Part shown: positions 39,172 to 47,877 of the stretch, piece after piece
Layout of the letters: every line of letters starts with the position of its first letter
Numbering within the stretch: position 1 is the stretch's first letter
From: Gammaproteobacteria bacterium
GTDB taxonomy: Bacteria > Pseudomonadota > Gammaproteobacteria > Nevskiales > Nevskiaceae
Direction: 5' to 3'
Length of the DNA: 64,000 nucleotides
Assembly: GCA_022599775.1 (NCBI GenBank)
Contig: JAHZLQ010000040.1
Coordinates: forward strand, 1 to 64,000
Notes under the pieces: model-generated
The model's database searches: none
Told to the model about the DNA's origin: nothing
What the model saw: only the letters and a program-made list of their open reading frames with translations
Translations under genes and position numbers: made by a program

Positions 39172-40272
39172 TCAGAGCCGCATCGGCATCACGACGTAAC
39201 GGCTGTCACCATCGCTGCTCTCCTGAATCAGGCCGCTACTATCGGCCGATTTAAGGTCCATGATGAAATCGTCGGTATCCATTACGCCCAGCGCATCCAA
39301 CAAATAAACCACATTGAAGCCGATCTCCAAGGGCGCACCGCTGTAGTCGACTTCCAATTCTTCCTCGGCTTCTTCGTGCTCCGGGTTATGGGTCTGCAAG
39401 CTGAGCTTGTTGTCTTCGAGCTGCAGTCGAACGCCACGAAATTTCTCGTTGGCGAGAATCGCGGCTCGACCCAGCGCCTGCCGCATGCGTTCGCGATCGG
39501 CTGTGAGGCGCTTGTCGCCACCTTCGGGAACCACACGTTCATAGTCTGGAAAACGACCGTCAATCAACTTGGAGGTCAATCGAATCGTGTCGACATCAGC
39601 CTGGAACTGTCCGTCGCCGATACGCATCTGCACGGTCTCATCGCTGCTTTCGAGCAAACGCTGCAATTCAAGCACGGTCTTGCGCGGCAGGATCACTTGC
39701 AGGTCATCGCTGAAACCTGTGTCCATCATCACTTCACTCATTGCCAGGCGATGACCATCCGTAGCCACGGCGCGAACTCGCTTCGGGCTGATGTGCAGAA
39801 GCAAACCGTTGAGGTAGTAACGAACGTCCTGGGCCGCCATGGCGAATTGCGTGCGATCAATCAAACGCCGCAACACCTTCTGCGACATGGTCAGTGATTG
39901 ACCACCTTCAGCAATTCCGAACGCTGGAAACTCTTCCGCTCTCAGGGTGGCGAGCGTAAATCGACTTCGACCCGATTTGAGGATCGCCTTATCCGCGCTG
40001 GCGTCAATCGTTATCTCCGCGCCTTCAGGAAGACCTCTGCAAATATCATAGAGCTTGCGCGCTGGAATCGTGGTTTTTCCGGGTTGGACTGTGCGTACAC
40101 GGGCGCGACTGACCATTTCCAGTTCCAGGTCGGTCCCTGTAACAACAAGATCCTCTTCCCCGACATCAAGAAGCAGATTGGAGAGCACAGGCAAGGTCTG
40201 CCGGCGTTCGACAACGCCAATCACCGATTGCAGTGAACTCAGCAATTCGTTTCGCCCCACTTCGAGCTTCAT
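39172..40272 (-). CDS. dnaN: DNA polymerase III beta sliding clamp
   Basis: Ring-shaped processivity clamp of the replicase, 366 residues, exactly family length. It starts MKLEVGRNELLSSLQSVIGVVERRQTLPVLSNLLL. FPDYERVVP and the final YVVMPMRL (part of the protein-binding cleft) are conserved. It follows dnaA, with the AT-rich candidate origin between them, and precedes recF by 14 bases, so dnaN-recF are probably co-transcribed. Confidence 0.97.
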   Translation of the reverse strand: MKLEVGRNELLSSLQSVIGVVERRQTLPVLSNLLLDVGEEDLVVTGTDLELEMVSRARVRTVQPGKTTIPARKLYDICRGLPEGAEITIDASADKAILKSGRSRFTLATLRAEEFPAFGIAEGGQSLTMSQKVLRRLIDRTQFAMAAQDVRYYLNGLLLHISPKRVRAVATDGHRLAMSEVMMDTGFSDDLQVILPRKTVLELQRLLESSDETVQMRIGDGQFQADVDTIRLTSKLIDGRFPDYERVVPEGGDKRLTADRERMRQALGRAAILANEKFRGVRLQLEDNKLSLQTHNPEHEEAEEELEVDYSGAPLEIGFNVVYLLDALGVMDTDDFIMDLKSADSSGLIQESSDGDSRYVVMPMRL

Positions 40273-40571
40273 GTGTGTTCCTGTTCGCTTAATAAATATC
40301 TTTTTATCTTGTAAGAAAGACAGTGATGATTAGCCTGGTACCTCTGCCCTGCAAAACAAGAATAAAAGTATAAATAACAATGGCTTACTTCATTCAAAAA
40401 CTGTGTGTAGCCAGCCTGCTCTTGGCTTGTACCGGCTGTGCATAAGTTGTGCGGCGTATGGGCCATTCAACTTGTGCATCGGTTTGTCCACACCCTTGCA
40501 CCCAAGCTTATCCCTAGCCCGTAGGCGTTGCGAGCCTATGTCGGTCGAGGCGCGGAAACCGTCCGTACGAA
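40273..40571. other. candidate oriC, dnaA-dnaN intergenic region
   Basis: 299 bases without a gene, far richer in A/T than the flanks. AT stretches lie at 40288-40312 and about 40357-40385. DnaA boxes: TGTGCATAA (40437-40445, perfect, reverse orientation), TTGTCCACA (40484-40492, one mismatch) and weaker TGTGCATCG and TTATCCCTA (40508-40516). An AT-rich unwinding element next to clustered DnaA boxes beside dnaA supports an origin. The rpmH-dnaA gap, with its perfect box, is the other possibility. Confidence 0.65.
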
Positions 40572-41894
40572 CTAGCCACCGAGCTGCCGAACCAGATTCT
40601 CCCAATCCTCACGCATGCGGATATCTTCGTCTTTGAGTTGCTTGATTCTGCGGCAGGCGTGGAGCACTGTCGTATGGTCCTTGCTGAAGGATTCACCAAT
40701 TTCCGGAAGGCTGTGCTGTGTCAGTTCCTTGCACAGCGCCATGGCCATTTGCCGTGGTCGGGCAAGTCCACGGTTACGCCGGACGGATGCCAGATCGGCC
40801 ACACGAATCTTGTAATAGCTCGCCACCGTGCGCTTGATGTTGTCCATCGTGATCATCCGCTCGTAGGACGAGAAGATGTCATTGAGCGTTTCACGAGCGA
40901 AGTCTTCGGTGATGTCGCGACCCAGGAAGCGCGAACTGGCGGCGAGCCGGTTGAGCGCGCCTTCGAGCTCTCGCACATTGGACCGCACGCGCTGTGCCAC
41001 GAAGAATGCCACCTTTTCCGGAAGCGGCAATCCCAGGCCCTCGGCCTTCGACAGCAGGATCGCGACCCGCGTTTCCAGCTCCGGCGGTTCCACCGGCACC
41101 GTGAGGCCCCAGGTGAAGCGCGACTTGAGACGCATGTCGAGCCCGTCGAGTTCGGCCGGATAGCGATCGCAGGTCATCACCATTTGCTGGCGGCCGTCCA
41201 GCAACTCATTGAAAGTATGAAAAAATTCTTCCTGAGAACCGGCCTTTCCGACCAGGAAATGAATGTCGTCGATGAGCAGAGCATCGACCGACCGGTAGTT
41301 TTCCTTGAACGTTTCCGTTGTACCGCCGCGTATCGCCGAAATCATGTCGCGCACGAATTTTTCGGCACCCACATAGAGCACACGCGCCGCTGGGTTACGG
41401 TCGATCACGAAGTTCCCGATCGCGTGCATCAGGTGGGTCTTGCCGAGACCGGATTCACCATAGATCAACAAGGGATTGAAACGGGCGCCCGGGGCCTCGG
41501 CGACCTGTTCCGCCGCGGCACGACCCTGCGCATTCGATTTCCCCTGGATGAAGCTGGCGAAGGTGTAACGCGCATCGACGCGGCCGACATAACGTGGCGC
41601 GGTGGACGGATCTTCCGTGCTCGGGGCCGGGTTGTTCTGTGGACCCTCGGTGGATCCCGAAACGGCGAGTTCGACCTGTGGCGCATCGTCGCCACCGACC
41701 CGCGACACTGTCAGCCGAATCACCGCCAGATAGTGCTCGCTGACGCGCGCCATCACCACCGGATTGGGTGCGAGCAGCAGCAGGCGCTCGCCATCGGCAA
41801 CGGCACGCAAGGGCCGGATCCAGGTGGACAGTTCGCGATCCGAAAGTTCGCCTTCCAGACGCGTGAGACAATGACTCCATAACGCAGCCGACAC
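40572..41894 (-). CDS. dnaA: chromosomal replication initiator DnaA
   Basis: AAA+ initiator, 440 residues from GTG 41894 (the conserved LWSHCLTRLEGELSDRELSTWIRPL follows at once). Domain II is a short Pro/Ser-rich linker. Walker A is GESGLGKTH near 145-153 and Walker B LLIDDIHF. Sensor motifs are normal. Domain IV carries ARPRQMAMALCKELTQHSLPEIG and DHTTVLHACRRI. Between these, the usual FGGR loop is FSK, one residue shorter than in E. coli. An upstream consensus DnaA box (41958-41966) may give autoregulation. Confidence 0.96.
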   Translation of the reverse strand: MSAALWSHCLTRLEGELSDRELSTWIRPLRAVADGERLLLLAPNPVVMARVSEHYLAVIRLTVSRVGGDDAPQVELAVSGSTEGPQNNPAPSTEDPSTAPRYVGRVDARYTFASFIQGKSNAQGRAAAEQVAEAPGARFNPLLIYGESGLGKTHLMHAIGNFVIDRNPAARVLYVGAEKFVRDMISAIRGGTTETFKENYRSVDALLIDDIHFLVGKAGSQEEFFHTFNELLDGRQQMVMTCDRYPAELDGLDMRLKSRFTWGLTVPVEPPELETRVAILLSKAEGLGLPLPEKVAFFVAQRVRSNVRELEGALNRLAASSRFLGRDITEDFARETLNDIFSSYERMITMDNIKRTVASYYKIRVADLASVRRNRGLARPRQMAMALCKELTQHSLPEIGESFSKDHTTVLHACRRIKQLKDEDIRMREDWENLVRQLGG

Positions 41895-41957
41895 AGCAGG
41901 CTCCGGGGCGATTCACGCATGGGAATGGCCGAGCAGTCTAATCCTTGATGGCTACGC

Positions 41958-41966
41958 TTATCCACA
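41958..41966 (+). promoter_or_regulatory. consensus DnaA box upstream of dnaA
   Basis: TTATCCACA, a perfect high-affinity box, in the 201-base region between dnaA and rpmH. It is a likely autoregulatory or origin element. Confidence 0.8.
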
Positions 41967-42028
41967 AGCACCCGACGACCGAGTTGCCACCTCGTGTCCC
42001 GACCTGAATTTTGGCCCAAACCGTGACC

Positions 42029-42057
42029 TTGCCGTGCCCTGGCTTAAGCGCTAAACT
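42029..42057 (+). promoter_or_regulatory. candidate rpmH promoter
   Basis: TTGCCG (42029-42034), a 17-base spacer and TAAACT (42052-42057), about 38 bases before the rpmH ATG. Each hexamer matches consensus at four of six positions. Confidence 0.4.
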
Positions 42058-42095
42058 CCGCGACCTTTTTGACCCAACCCAACCGGGGCAGTGCC

Positions 42096-42230
42096 ATGAA
42101 ACGCACTTTTCAACCGAAAAATCTGCGCCGCAAGCGCACCCACGGCTTTCGAGCCCGTATGAGCACCCCAGGCGGTCGCTCGGTGCTTGCGCGCCGTCGT
42201 GCCAAAGGCCGTCAGCGGCTGATTCCGTAA
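42096..42230 (+). CDS. rpmH: 50S ribosomal protein L34
   Basis: 44-residue very basic ribosomal protein ([20 protein letters not shown] start, [13 protein letters not shown] end), complete and of the usual length. It diverges from dnaA, the classical origin arrangement. rnpA begins 32 bases after its stop, and rpmH-rnpA-yidD-yidC-mnmE read as one transcription unit. Confidence 0.97.
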   Translation: MKRTFQPKNLRRKRTHGFRARMSTPGGRSVLARRRAKGRQRLIP

Positions 42231-42262
42231 GCCGATTCTTCCAGTCCAGGCCTGCGCGCCGC

Positions 42263-42616
42263 GTGCAGCGGTTCACACCGCAAAGCCGCCTGCGCAAGCC
42301 CGCTGAGTTCAAAGCGGTGTTTGCGGCCGGCAAGCGGTTCTCGGGACAACATCTCGGGGCCGTGATCAGCGATTGCCCGGGACAGGAGCCGCGGCTGGGT
42401 CTGGCGATCGCCAAGCGAGCCGTGCCGCATGCGGTCGACCGCAACCGGATCAAGCGTCAGATTCGCGAAAGCTTTCGCGTGAATCGCAGCCGCCTGCCGC
42501 AGGTCGATGTCGTATTCAAAGCGCGCAATGGTGCGGCCCAGGCCGAGAACGCACAGCTGCGGGCCGAGCTCGAACAGCTTTGGAAGCGGGTACGCGAGCG
42601 ATGGGGCATTTGTTGA
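42263..42616 (+). CDS. rnpA: ribonuclease P protein component
   Basis: Protein cofactor of RNase P, which matures the 5' ends of tRNAs. About 117 residues from GTG 42263, chosen because no ATG occurs between the upstream rpmH stop and the conserved start [18 protein letters not shown]. The RNR signature is in [16 protein letters not shown] near residue 65. The frame also stays open through rpmH upstream, which is not coding in this frame. Its end overlaps the yidD start by 16 bases. Confidence 0.93.
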   Translation: MQRFTPQSRLRKPAEFKAVFAAGKRFSGQHLGAVISDCPGQEPRLGLAIAKRAVPHAVDRNRIKRQIRESFRVNRSRLPQVDVVFKARNGAAQAENAQLRAELEQLWKRVRERWGIC

Positions 42617-42816
42617 TCGGCCTGATTCGTCTCTACCAGCGGTGGATCAGCCCGCTGCTGGGTCCTCACTGCCGCTTTCACCCCACCTGTTCCCAATACG
42701 CGATCGAAGCCATCCGCCGCTACGGACTGTACCGTGGTGGCTGGCTGTCCTTGCGGCGAATCAGCCGCTGCCATCCGTTGAACCCGGGCGGTCACGACCC
42801 GGTTCCGACCGAATAA
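42601..42816 (+). CDS. yidD: membrane protein insertion efficiency factor YidD
   Basis: 71 residues. [22 protein letters not shown] is the amphipathic N-terminal helix. [16 protein letters not shown] with its Cys, and [14 protein letters not shown] are the hallmarks of the family. It helps YidC insert inner-membrane proteins. It overlaps rnpA and is followed 13 bases later by yidC, the invariant order. Confidence 0.95.
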   Translation: MGHLLIGLIRLYQRWISPLLGPHCRFHPTCSQYAIEAIRRYGLYRGGWLSLRRISRCHPLNPGGHDPVPTE

Positions 42817-42829
42817 AGCACCTGCATCA

Positions 42830-44557
42830 ATGGAAAATCGTCGTTTCTTCCTGATCTGCGTCGTTGGCGTCATCCTGTTCTTCATCTATCAGGCCTGGAA
42901 GGAGGATCACGCCGAGCCGTCGTCGATCATCACCGAGCAGACACCGCAAACGGATGTTTCGGATGTGGCGGCACCGCCGGCGCAGAGCGGCGACGTTCCC
43001 AGTATCGAGGGTCCGGCGGATTCGACGCCGACCGTGAAGCCGGCCGGGAATGCCCGGGTTCGAATCGATACGGACGTATATCGCGGCGAAATATCCTTGG
43101 CAGGCGGTGATCTGCATAGACTGGAGCTGAAAGCGTACGCGGCGGTCAAACAGCGTGAGGACATACCGGTGTCCTTGCTGGATGATCGCGGTGATCGTCT
43201 TTTCGTCGTTCAGAGCGGGCTCCTGGGACAAGGCGAAGCGCTGGTGTCGCAGTACACCGACTATCAGGCGCCGCAGACCGAGTACGCCTTGAGCAAAGGC
43301 CAGGATCAGGTCGATGTCCATCTCGAAGCCTCGCCGGCTCCGGGCGTAACCGTCACCAAGATCTACCACTTTCAGCGTGGCAGCTATGAGATTGGCCTGA
43401 GCCAGAAGGTCGTCAATGCAGGCACGCAGGCCTTGCAGCTGAGCCCGTACGTGCAGCTGCACCGCACCGAGTTCAAGCTCGGCGAGGAACCGCCGTTCGT
43501 CCGAACCTTCAGCGGTTACGGTATCTACGAGCAGAAGGCCGGCAGCAACGATTACCGGTTCCGCAAGACCGCGATGAAAGACATCGCCGAGGAACCGATC
43601 GAGCTCAAGCAGACTGGCGGTTGGCTGGCAATGATGCAGCACTACTTCCTCACCGCGGTGATACCGCCGGAAAAGGAAGAACTGCGTTTCATTGCCCGCC
43701 CCAGCAAGACGCGGGGCTATCTCGGCCAGTACATCGGCGCCTACCACGTGGTGCCGGCCGGCGGCGAACAGGTATTCGAGAGCAAGCTCTACGCGGGTCC
43801 GACCTTGCAGCATGGTCTGGCGAGCAGCGACGACGCGGATGCCGGCTTCTTCGCACTGGACGGTCTGGAGAACGTCGCACCGGGTCTGGAGCTGACGGTG
43901 GATTACGGTCTGCTCACGCCGATCTCGGAGCCTCTGTTCTGGATCCTGCAGAAATTCCACGCCCTGACCGGAAACTGGGGCGTCGCCATCATTCTGCTGA
44001 CCTTGCTGGTCAAGGGCGCGATGTTCAAGCTGTCCGAGGCGCAGTACCGCTCGATGGCGAAGATGCGCAAGTTTGCGCCGAAGATCCAGGACATCAAGGA
44101 GCGCTACGGCGACGATCGCGAGCGTCAGCAAAAGGCGATGATGGATCTGTACAAGAAGGAAGGCTTCAACCCGCTCGGTGGCTGCTGGCCGATGCTGGTG
44201 CAGTTCCCGGTGTTCATTTCGCTGTACTGGGTGCTGCTGCAGTCGGTGGAACTGCGTCAAGCCGACTTCATGCTGTGGATCAATGACCTCTCGGCCAAGG
44301 ACCCGTACTACGTGCTGCCAGTCTTGTTCGGCATCAGCATGTGGGCGCAGCAGAAACTGTCCGGCAATGCGATGACCATGGACCCGATGCAGAAGCGCAT
44401 CATGAGCGCCATGCCGATCGCCATGGGCGCCTTCTTCACGCTGTTCCCGGCCGGTCTGGTGCTCTACTGGTTCTTCAGCAATCTCGTCAGCATCACCCAG
44501 CAATGGCTGATCAATCGCAAGCTCGACAAGGAAGGCCTCGGCAAAGCCTCGAACTGA
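42830..44557 (+). CDS. yidC: membrane protein insertase YidC
   Basis: 575 residues. The first transmembrane helix (residues 5-20) is followed by the large periplasmic domain (about 50-335). The conserved five-helix insertase domain starts near WILQKFHALTGNWGVAIILLTLLVK. KMRKFAPKIQDIKERYGDDR.R.QKAMMDLYKKEGFNPLGGC is the cytoplasmic hairpin. It inserts inner-membrane proteins alone or with SecYEG. mnmE starts 19 bases downstream. Confidence 0.97.
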   Translation: MENRRFFLICVVGVILFFIYQAWKEDHAEPSSIITEQTPQTDVSDVAAPPAQSGDVPSIEGPADSTPTVKPAGNARVRIDTDVYRGEISLAGGDLHRLELKAYAAVKQREDIPVSLLDDRGDRLFVVQSGLLGQGEALVSQYTDYQAPQTEYALSKGQDQVDVHLEASPAPGVTVTKIYHFQRGSYEIGLSQKVVNAGTQALQLSPYVQLHRTEFKLGEEPPFVRTFSGYGIYEQKAGSNDYRFRKTAMKDIAEEPIELKQTGGWLAMMQHYFLTAVIPPEKEELRFIARPSKTRGYLGQYIGAYHVVPAGGEQVFESKLYAGPTLQHGLASSDDADAGFFALDGLENVAPGLELTVDYGLLTPISEPLFWILQKFHALTGNWGVAIILLTLLVKGAMFKLSEAQYRSMAKMRKFAPKIQDIKERYGDDRERQQKAMMDLYKKEGFNPLGGCWPMLVQFPVFISLYWVLLQSVELRQADFMLWINDLSAKDPYYVLPVLFGISMWAQQKLSGNAMTMDPMQKRIMSAMPIAMGAFFTLFPAGLVLYWFFSNLVSITQQWLINRKLDKEGLGKASN

Positions 44558-44576
44558 GGCCACAGCGGAGCCGCGC

Positions 44577-45917
44577 ATGAGTGGCGGCGATGACACCATC
44601 GTCGCCGTCGCCACGGCCGCCGGTCGCGGCGCGGTCGGCATCCTGCGGTTGTCCGGTGGCGATGCCTTCGCCATCGCCGAGCATCTGGCCGGCACCTTGC
44701 CAGCCCCACGCCAGGCCGGATTGCGCTCGCTGCGCGGCTCCGACGGCGAGATCATCGACCAGGGTCTGGTGCTGTGTTTTCGCGGACCGAATTCCTTCAC
44801 CGGTGAAGACGTGGTTGAGTTGCAGGGGCACGGAGGGCCGGTCCTGCTCGAAGCCTTGCAGCGAGCCGCTGTCAGCGCCGGCGCCCGCCGCGCCCGCCCG
44901 GGCGAATTCAGCGAACGCGCATTTCTAAATGGCCGCGTCGACCTGGCCCAGGCCGAAGCAATCGCCGATCTCATCAATGCCCAGACCGAACAAGCGGCGC
45001 GCGCCGCGCAGCGCTCGCTCGAAGGCGCGCTTTCGCGCCGCGTGCAGGAACTGCTCGACGCTCTGATCGCGATCCGCGTCTTCGTCGAAGGCGCGCTGGA
45101 TTTCTCGGACGAAGACATCGATTGGCTCTCGGACGACGGCCTGCATCACCGCATCGCCGAACTCGACACGGCGATCGCACAGTTGCTGCGCGAGGCCGAG
45201 CGCGCCAGTCGCCTGCGCGACGGCCTGGTCGTGGTGTTGGCGGGCCAGCCCAACGTCGGCAAATCCACGCTGCTGAACCGGCTTGCTGGCCGCGAAGCTG
45301 CGATTGTCACCGAGGTCGCCGGCACCACGCGCGACGTGCTGCGCGAGGACATCGCCATCGAAGGTATGCCGCTGACGATCGTCGACACCGCCGGTCTGCG
45401 CGAGTCCGACGATCCGGTTGAACGCGAAGGCATACGCCGCGCCTGGGCCGCCGTGGAGCAGGCCGAACTCCTATTGTTCCTGGTGGATGACCGCGACACC
45501 CAGAGCCCGGCCGATACCGCCTTGCTGGCAAAACTGCCGGACGCCAGCCCGCGTCTGCAAATTCGGAACAAATGCGATCTCAGCGGCGCAGCGCCCGGGG
45601 CATTCGAAGACGGCGTGCGGATTTGCGCGCAAAGCGGCGCCGGCATCGAGGCCCTGATCTCGGCGATTCGCGAGGTCGCCGGCATCGCCGAAAGCGGAGA
45701 AAGCGCGTTCTCGGCGCGCGCACGTCACGTCGAAGCGCTGCGCCTGACGGCACAACAGCTACGCGCCGCCGCCGCCTCACTGGTCGCAGGCAGCGGTGCC
45801 GAACTCGCCGCCGAGGACCTGCGTTTGGCGCAACAGGCACTGTCGCAAATCACCGGCCGGTTCGGCAGCGACGAACTGCTGGGACAGATCTTCAGCAGTT
45901 TCTGCATCGGAAAGTGA
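44577..45917 (+). CDS. mnmE: tRNA uridine-5-carboxymethylaminomethyl modification GTPase
   Basis: 446 residues. The N-terminal formyl-tetrahydrofolate-binding domain begins DTIVAVATAAGRGAVGILRLSG. An embedded Ras-like G domain has AGQPNVGKSTLLN near 221-233, VAGTTRD (switch), DTAGLRES and NKCDL. The protein ends in CIGK with the catalytic Cys. With MnmG it makes the cmnm5U34 modification. mnmG, rsmG and parAB commonly follow in gammaproteobacteria, but here the order breaks right after mnmE. Confidence 0.97.
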   Translation: MSGGDDTIVAVATAAGRGAVGILRLSGGDAFAIAEHLAGTLPAPRQAGLRSLRGSDGEIIDQGLVLCFRGPNSFTGEDVVELQGHGGPVLLEALQRAAVSAGARRARPGEFSERAFLNGRVDLAQAEAIADLINAQTEQAARAAQRSLEGALSRRVQELLDALIAIRVFVEGALDFSDEDIDWLSDDGLHHRIAELDTAIAQLLREAERASRLRDGLVVVLAGQPNVGKSTLLNRLAGREAAIVTEVAGTTRDVLREDIAIEGMPLTIVDTAGLRESDDPVEREGIRRAWAAVEQAELLLFLVDDRDTQSPADTALLAKLPDASPRLQIRNKCDLSGAAPGAFEDGVRICAQSGAGIEALISAIREVAGIAESGESAFSARARHVEALRLTAQQLRAAAASLVAGSGAELAAEDLRLAQQALSQITGRFGSDELLGQIFSSFCIGK

Positions 45918-45919
45918 GG

Positions 45920-46180
45920 TAGGGTCCAGGTGGTTAAAGGCACCCGTGATGAAATCATCGTCGCAGTGCCCAGGCAGTTGCCGCTGCTCGATCTGCTGCG
46001 GCCGGTGCACGATCCGCAGCGCCTCGGGTACGAAGCTTGCGGAAGCTGGGGCCATGCTGCGACGGGGCGGATCTCGGCTTCAAGGCGGCGCGCGATGGCG
46101 CGCAAGCTGGCGTGTTGTGGCGTTCGATCATGATCAGGGCGCGTTCTTCAGCGCTCAGGTGGTGGTAGGTTCAGATCGTC
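45920..46180 (-). pseudogene. degraded IS30-family transposase remnant
   Basis: On the minus strand, about 46180-46090 encodes the IS30 N-terminus (TYHHLSAEERALIMIERH; after a frameshift, SLRAIARRL). About 46030-45925 encodes the mid-region PQQIEQRQLPGHCDDDFITG, matching the IS30 motif Q.EQR.LPGHWEGDLI. Everything in between and after is deleted or shifted, including the DDE domain. The relic lies exactly where the normal gene order after mnmE is interrupted. Confidence 0.7.
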
Positions 46181-46228
46181 GGCATGGCAACTCCCGTACA
46201 TTCCAGTCACCGCGCCAAAGCAACTGAT

Positions 46229-47233
46229 ATGAACAAGCTCGTTATCTTTGAGCAGGGCAAGCGGCCGGTGGAGGTACGGCTGGAGGGCGAAACCGTCTGG
46301 CTGAATCAGACCCAGATGGCGGACTTGTTCGACACCTCGACGGATAATATCAGCCTGCATCTGAAAAACATCTATGCCGACAATGAGTTGGAGGAGCTGG
46401 CAACTACCGAGGATTACTCGGTGGTTCGACAGGAGGGCTCCCGCACGGTGCGTCGGCGGCTCAAGCACTACAACCTCGACGCCATCATTTCCGTGGGCTA
46501 TCGGGTCAGTTCGGCGCGCGCCACGCTGTTCCGCATCTGGGCCACTGGCGTGCTGCGCCAGCATCTGGTGGAGGGCTACACGCTCAACCAGCGCCGTCTG
46601 GCCGAGCGTGGCATCGAGTTCGAGCAGGCGGTGAGCCTGCTGTCGCGCACGCTGGCCAATCAAGCGCTTGTTTTGGATGAAGGGCGCGCCGTGCTGCAGG
46701 TGATCGGCGACTACGCCCGCAGCTGGAGCCTGCTGCAAGCCTATGACGAGCAAAGCCTGGCCGAACAGAGCGCCCGCCAGCATGGCATGCGCGGCTTGGC
46801 GCTGGACGAGGTGCTGGCCGCCATCGCACAACTGAAGGCGGAATTGATGGCCAAGGGCGAAGCGACGGAATTGTTTGGCCAGGTGCGCGGTGAGGGGCTG
46901 GCATCCGCCATCGCTACCATCGAGCAGGGCTTCGGCGACGAGCTGTTCTATCCGAACGTCGCCAGCCGGGCGGCGCATCTGCTGTACTTCACTATCAAGA
47001 ACCATCCATTGGCCGACGGCAACAAGCGCACCGGTTCATTCCTGTTCCTGTGGTATTTGCGCCTGAATCAGCATCTGCTGGCACGGCCGGTGGAACGCTT
47101 GATCAACGACAACACGCTGGTCGCGCTCGCTCTGCTGGTGGCCGAGAGCCTGCCGGTGCAGAAGGACTTGATGATCAAGCTTGTCGAACACTTCCTGCTG
47201 CTGGCCGACAGTCAGCACACGGAACCCACTTGA
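46229..47233 (+). CDS. RhuM-Fic/DOC family protein
   Basis: 334 residues. The N-terminal RhuM-type region (ETVWLNQTQMADLFDTSTDNIS, then NLDAIISVGYRVSS) is joined to a C-terminal Fic/Doc domain with NHPLADGNKRTGSFLF near residues 257-272. Fic domains transfer AMP or phosphate to target proteins using the motif His. The start is ATG 46229; the frame is open to 46184. RhuM-Fic genes often lie inside type I restriction-modification loci. The 39-codon HsdR-like start just downstream fits that. No antitoxin gene is visible. Confidence 0.88.
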   Translation: MNKLVIFEQGKRPVEVRLEGETVWLNQTQMADLFDTSTDNISLHLKNIYADNELEELATTEDYSVVRQEGSRTVRRRLKHYNLDAIISVGYRVSSARATLFRIWATGVLRQHLVEGYTLNQRRLAERGIEFEQAVSLLSRTLANQALVLDEGRAVLQVIGDYARSWSLLQAYDEQSLAEQSARQHGMRGLALDEVLAAIAQLKAELMAKGEATELFGQVRGEGLASAIATIEQGFGDELFYPNVASRAAHLLYFTIKNHPLADGNKRTGSFLFLWYLRLNQHLLARPVERLINDNTLVALALLVAESLPVQKDLMIKLVEHFLLLADSQHTEPT

Positions 47234-47352
47234 TGGCCTATCTGTCGGAAGCGCAACTCGAAGCGCCGCTCGACCAGCTCTCCGGCATGGGTGCCGAGGC
47301 ACTGACGGCCGAGTGGAGTCTGTCCGGCCGAGGAGGGAATGCATCTGTATGA
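47233..47352 (+). pseudogene. truncated start of a type I restriction HsdR-like gene
   Basis: A 39-codon frame whose ATG overlaps the RhuM-Fic stop (TGATG). It begins MAYLSEAQLEAPLDQLSGMG, like the N-termini of HsdR subunits (SEA.LE..L...L..LG), then loses similarity and stops inside the Nudix start (TATGA). It probably marks the left end of a deleted hsdR gene. Confidence 0.5.
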
Positions 47353-47873
47353 ACAAACCGAGCTTCTGCCCCGATTGCGCGACGCCGCTGGTCGCGGCGG
47401 AGCACGGCGGGATGACGCGCCTGGCCTGCTCGGCGCCGGACTGCGCTTACGTGCACTGGGACAACCCGACGCCGGTGGTCGCGGCCGTGGTCGAGTATCG
47501 CGGCAAGATCGTGCTGGCCCGCAACAAGGCCTGGCCCGGACCTTTTTTCGCGCTGATCACCGGCTTTCTCGAAAAGAATGAAGTGCCGCACGAGGCGGTG
47601 CTGCGCGAAGTCGAGGAAGAACTCGGCTTGCGCGGCGAAGTCGGGAGCTTCATCGGCCACTACGGTTTCGAACGCATGAATCAGCTGATCATCGCCTATC
47701 ACGTGCGCGCCGAAGGCGAGATCGTGCTCGGGGAGGAGCTGGCCGAATACCGGCTCGAGGACTATGCGGACATCGTGCCGTGGCCGGCCGCAACCGGTCT
47801 GGCGCTCTACGACTGGCTCAAGGCGCAAGGACACGAACCGCCGTCGCCGCGCTGGACCGTGCGGCCCGAATGA
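47349..47873 (+). CDS. Nudix hydrolase with N-terminal zinc ribbon
   Basis: 174 residues. The N-terminal ribbon (CPDC about 8-11, second pair with CSAPDC near 27-32) and Nudix box GFLEKNEVPHEAVLREVEEELGL (about 72-94) are complete. This layout recalls NudC-like NAD or mRNA-decapping enzymes, but the protein lacks the long N-terminal domain of NudC. The substrate is therefore uncertain: NADH, ADP-ribose or oxidised nucleotides. It starts at ATG 47349, overlapping the HsdR-like stub. It is convergent with the following phosphatase gene, 4 bases apart. Confidence 0.88.
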   Translation: MNKPSFCPDCATPLVAAEHGGMTRLACSAPDCAYVHWDNPTPVVAAVVEYRGKIVLARNKAWPGPFFALITGFLEKNEVPHEAVLREVEEELGLRGEVGSFIGHYGFERMNQLIIAYHVRAEGEIVLGEELAEYRLEDYADIVPWPAATGLALYDWLKAQGHEPPSPRWTVRPE

Positions 47874-47877
47874 GCCC

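Noticed and set aside
42827..45118. Very long minus-strand open frame (763 codons) opposite yidC and mnmE
   Set aside because: It runs antisense to two clearly conserved genes, is low in recognisable motifs and Arg/Gln/His-rich, and is a normal artefact of GC-rich codon use.
45930..46133. Plus-strand 67-codon frame after mnmE
   Set aside because: The opposite strand there encodes recognisable IS30 transposase fragments, so the plus-strand frame is a shadow.
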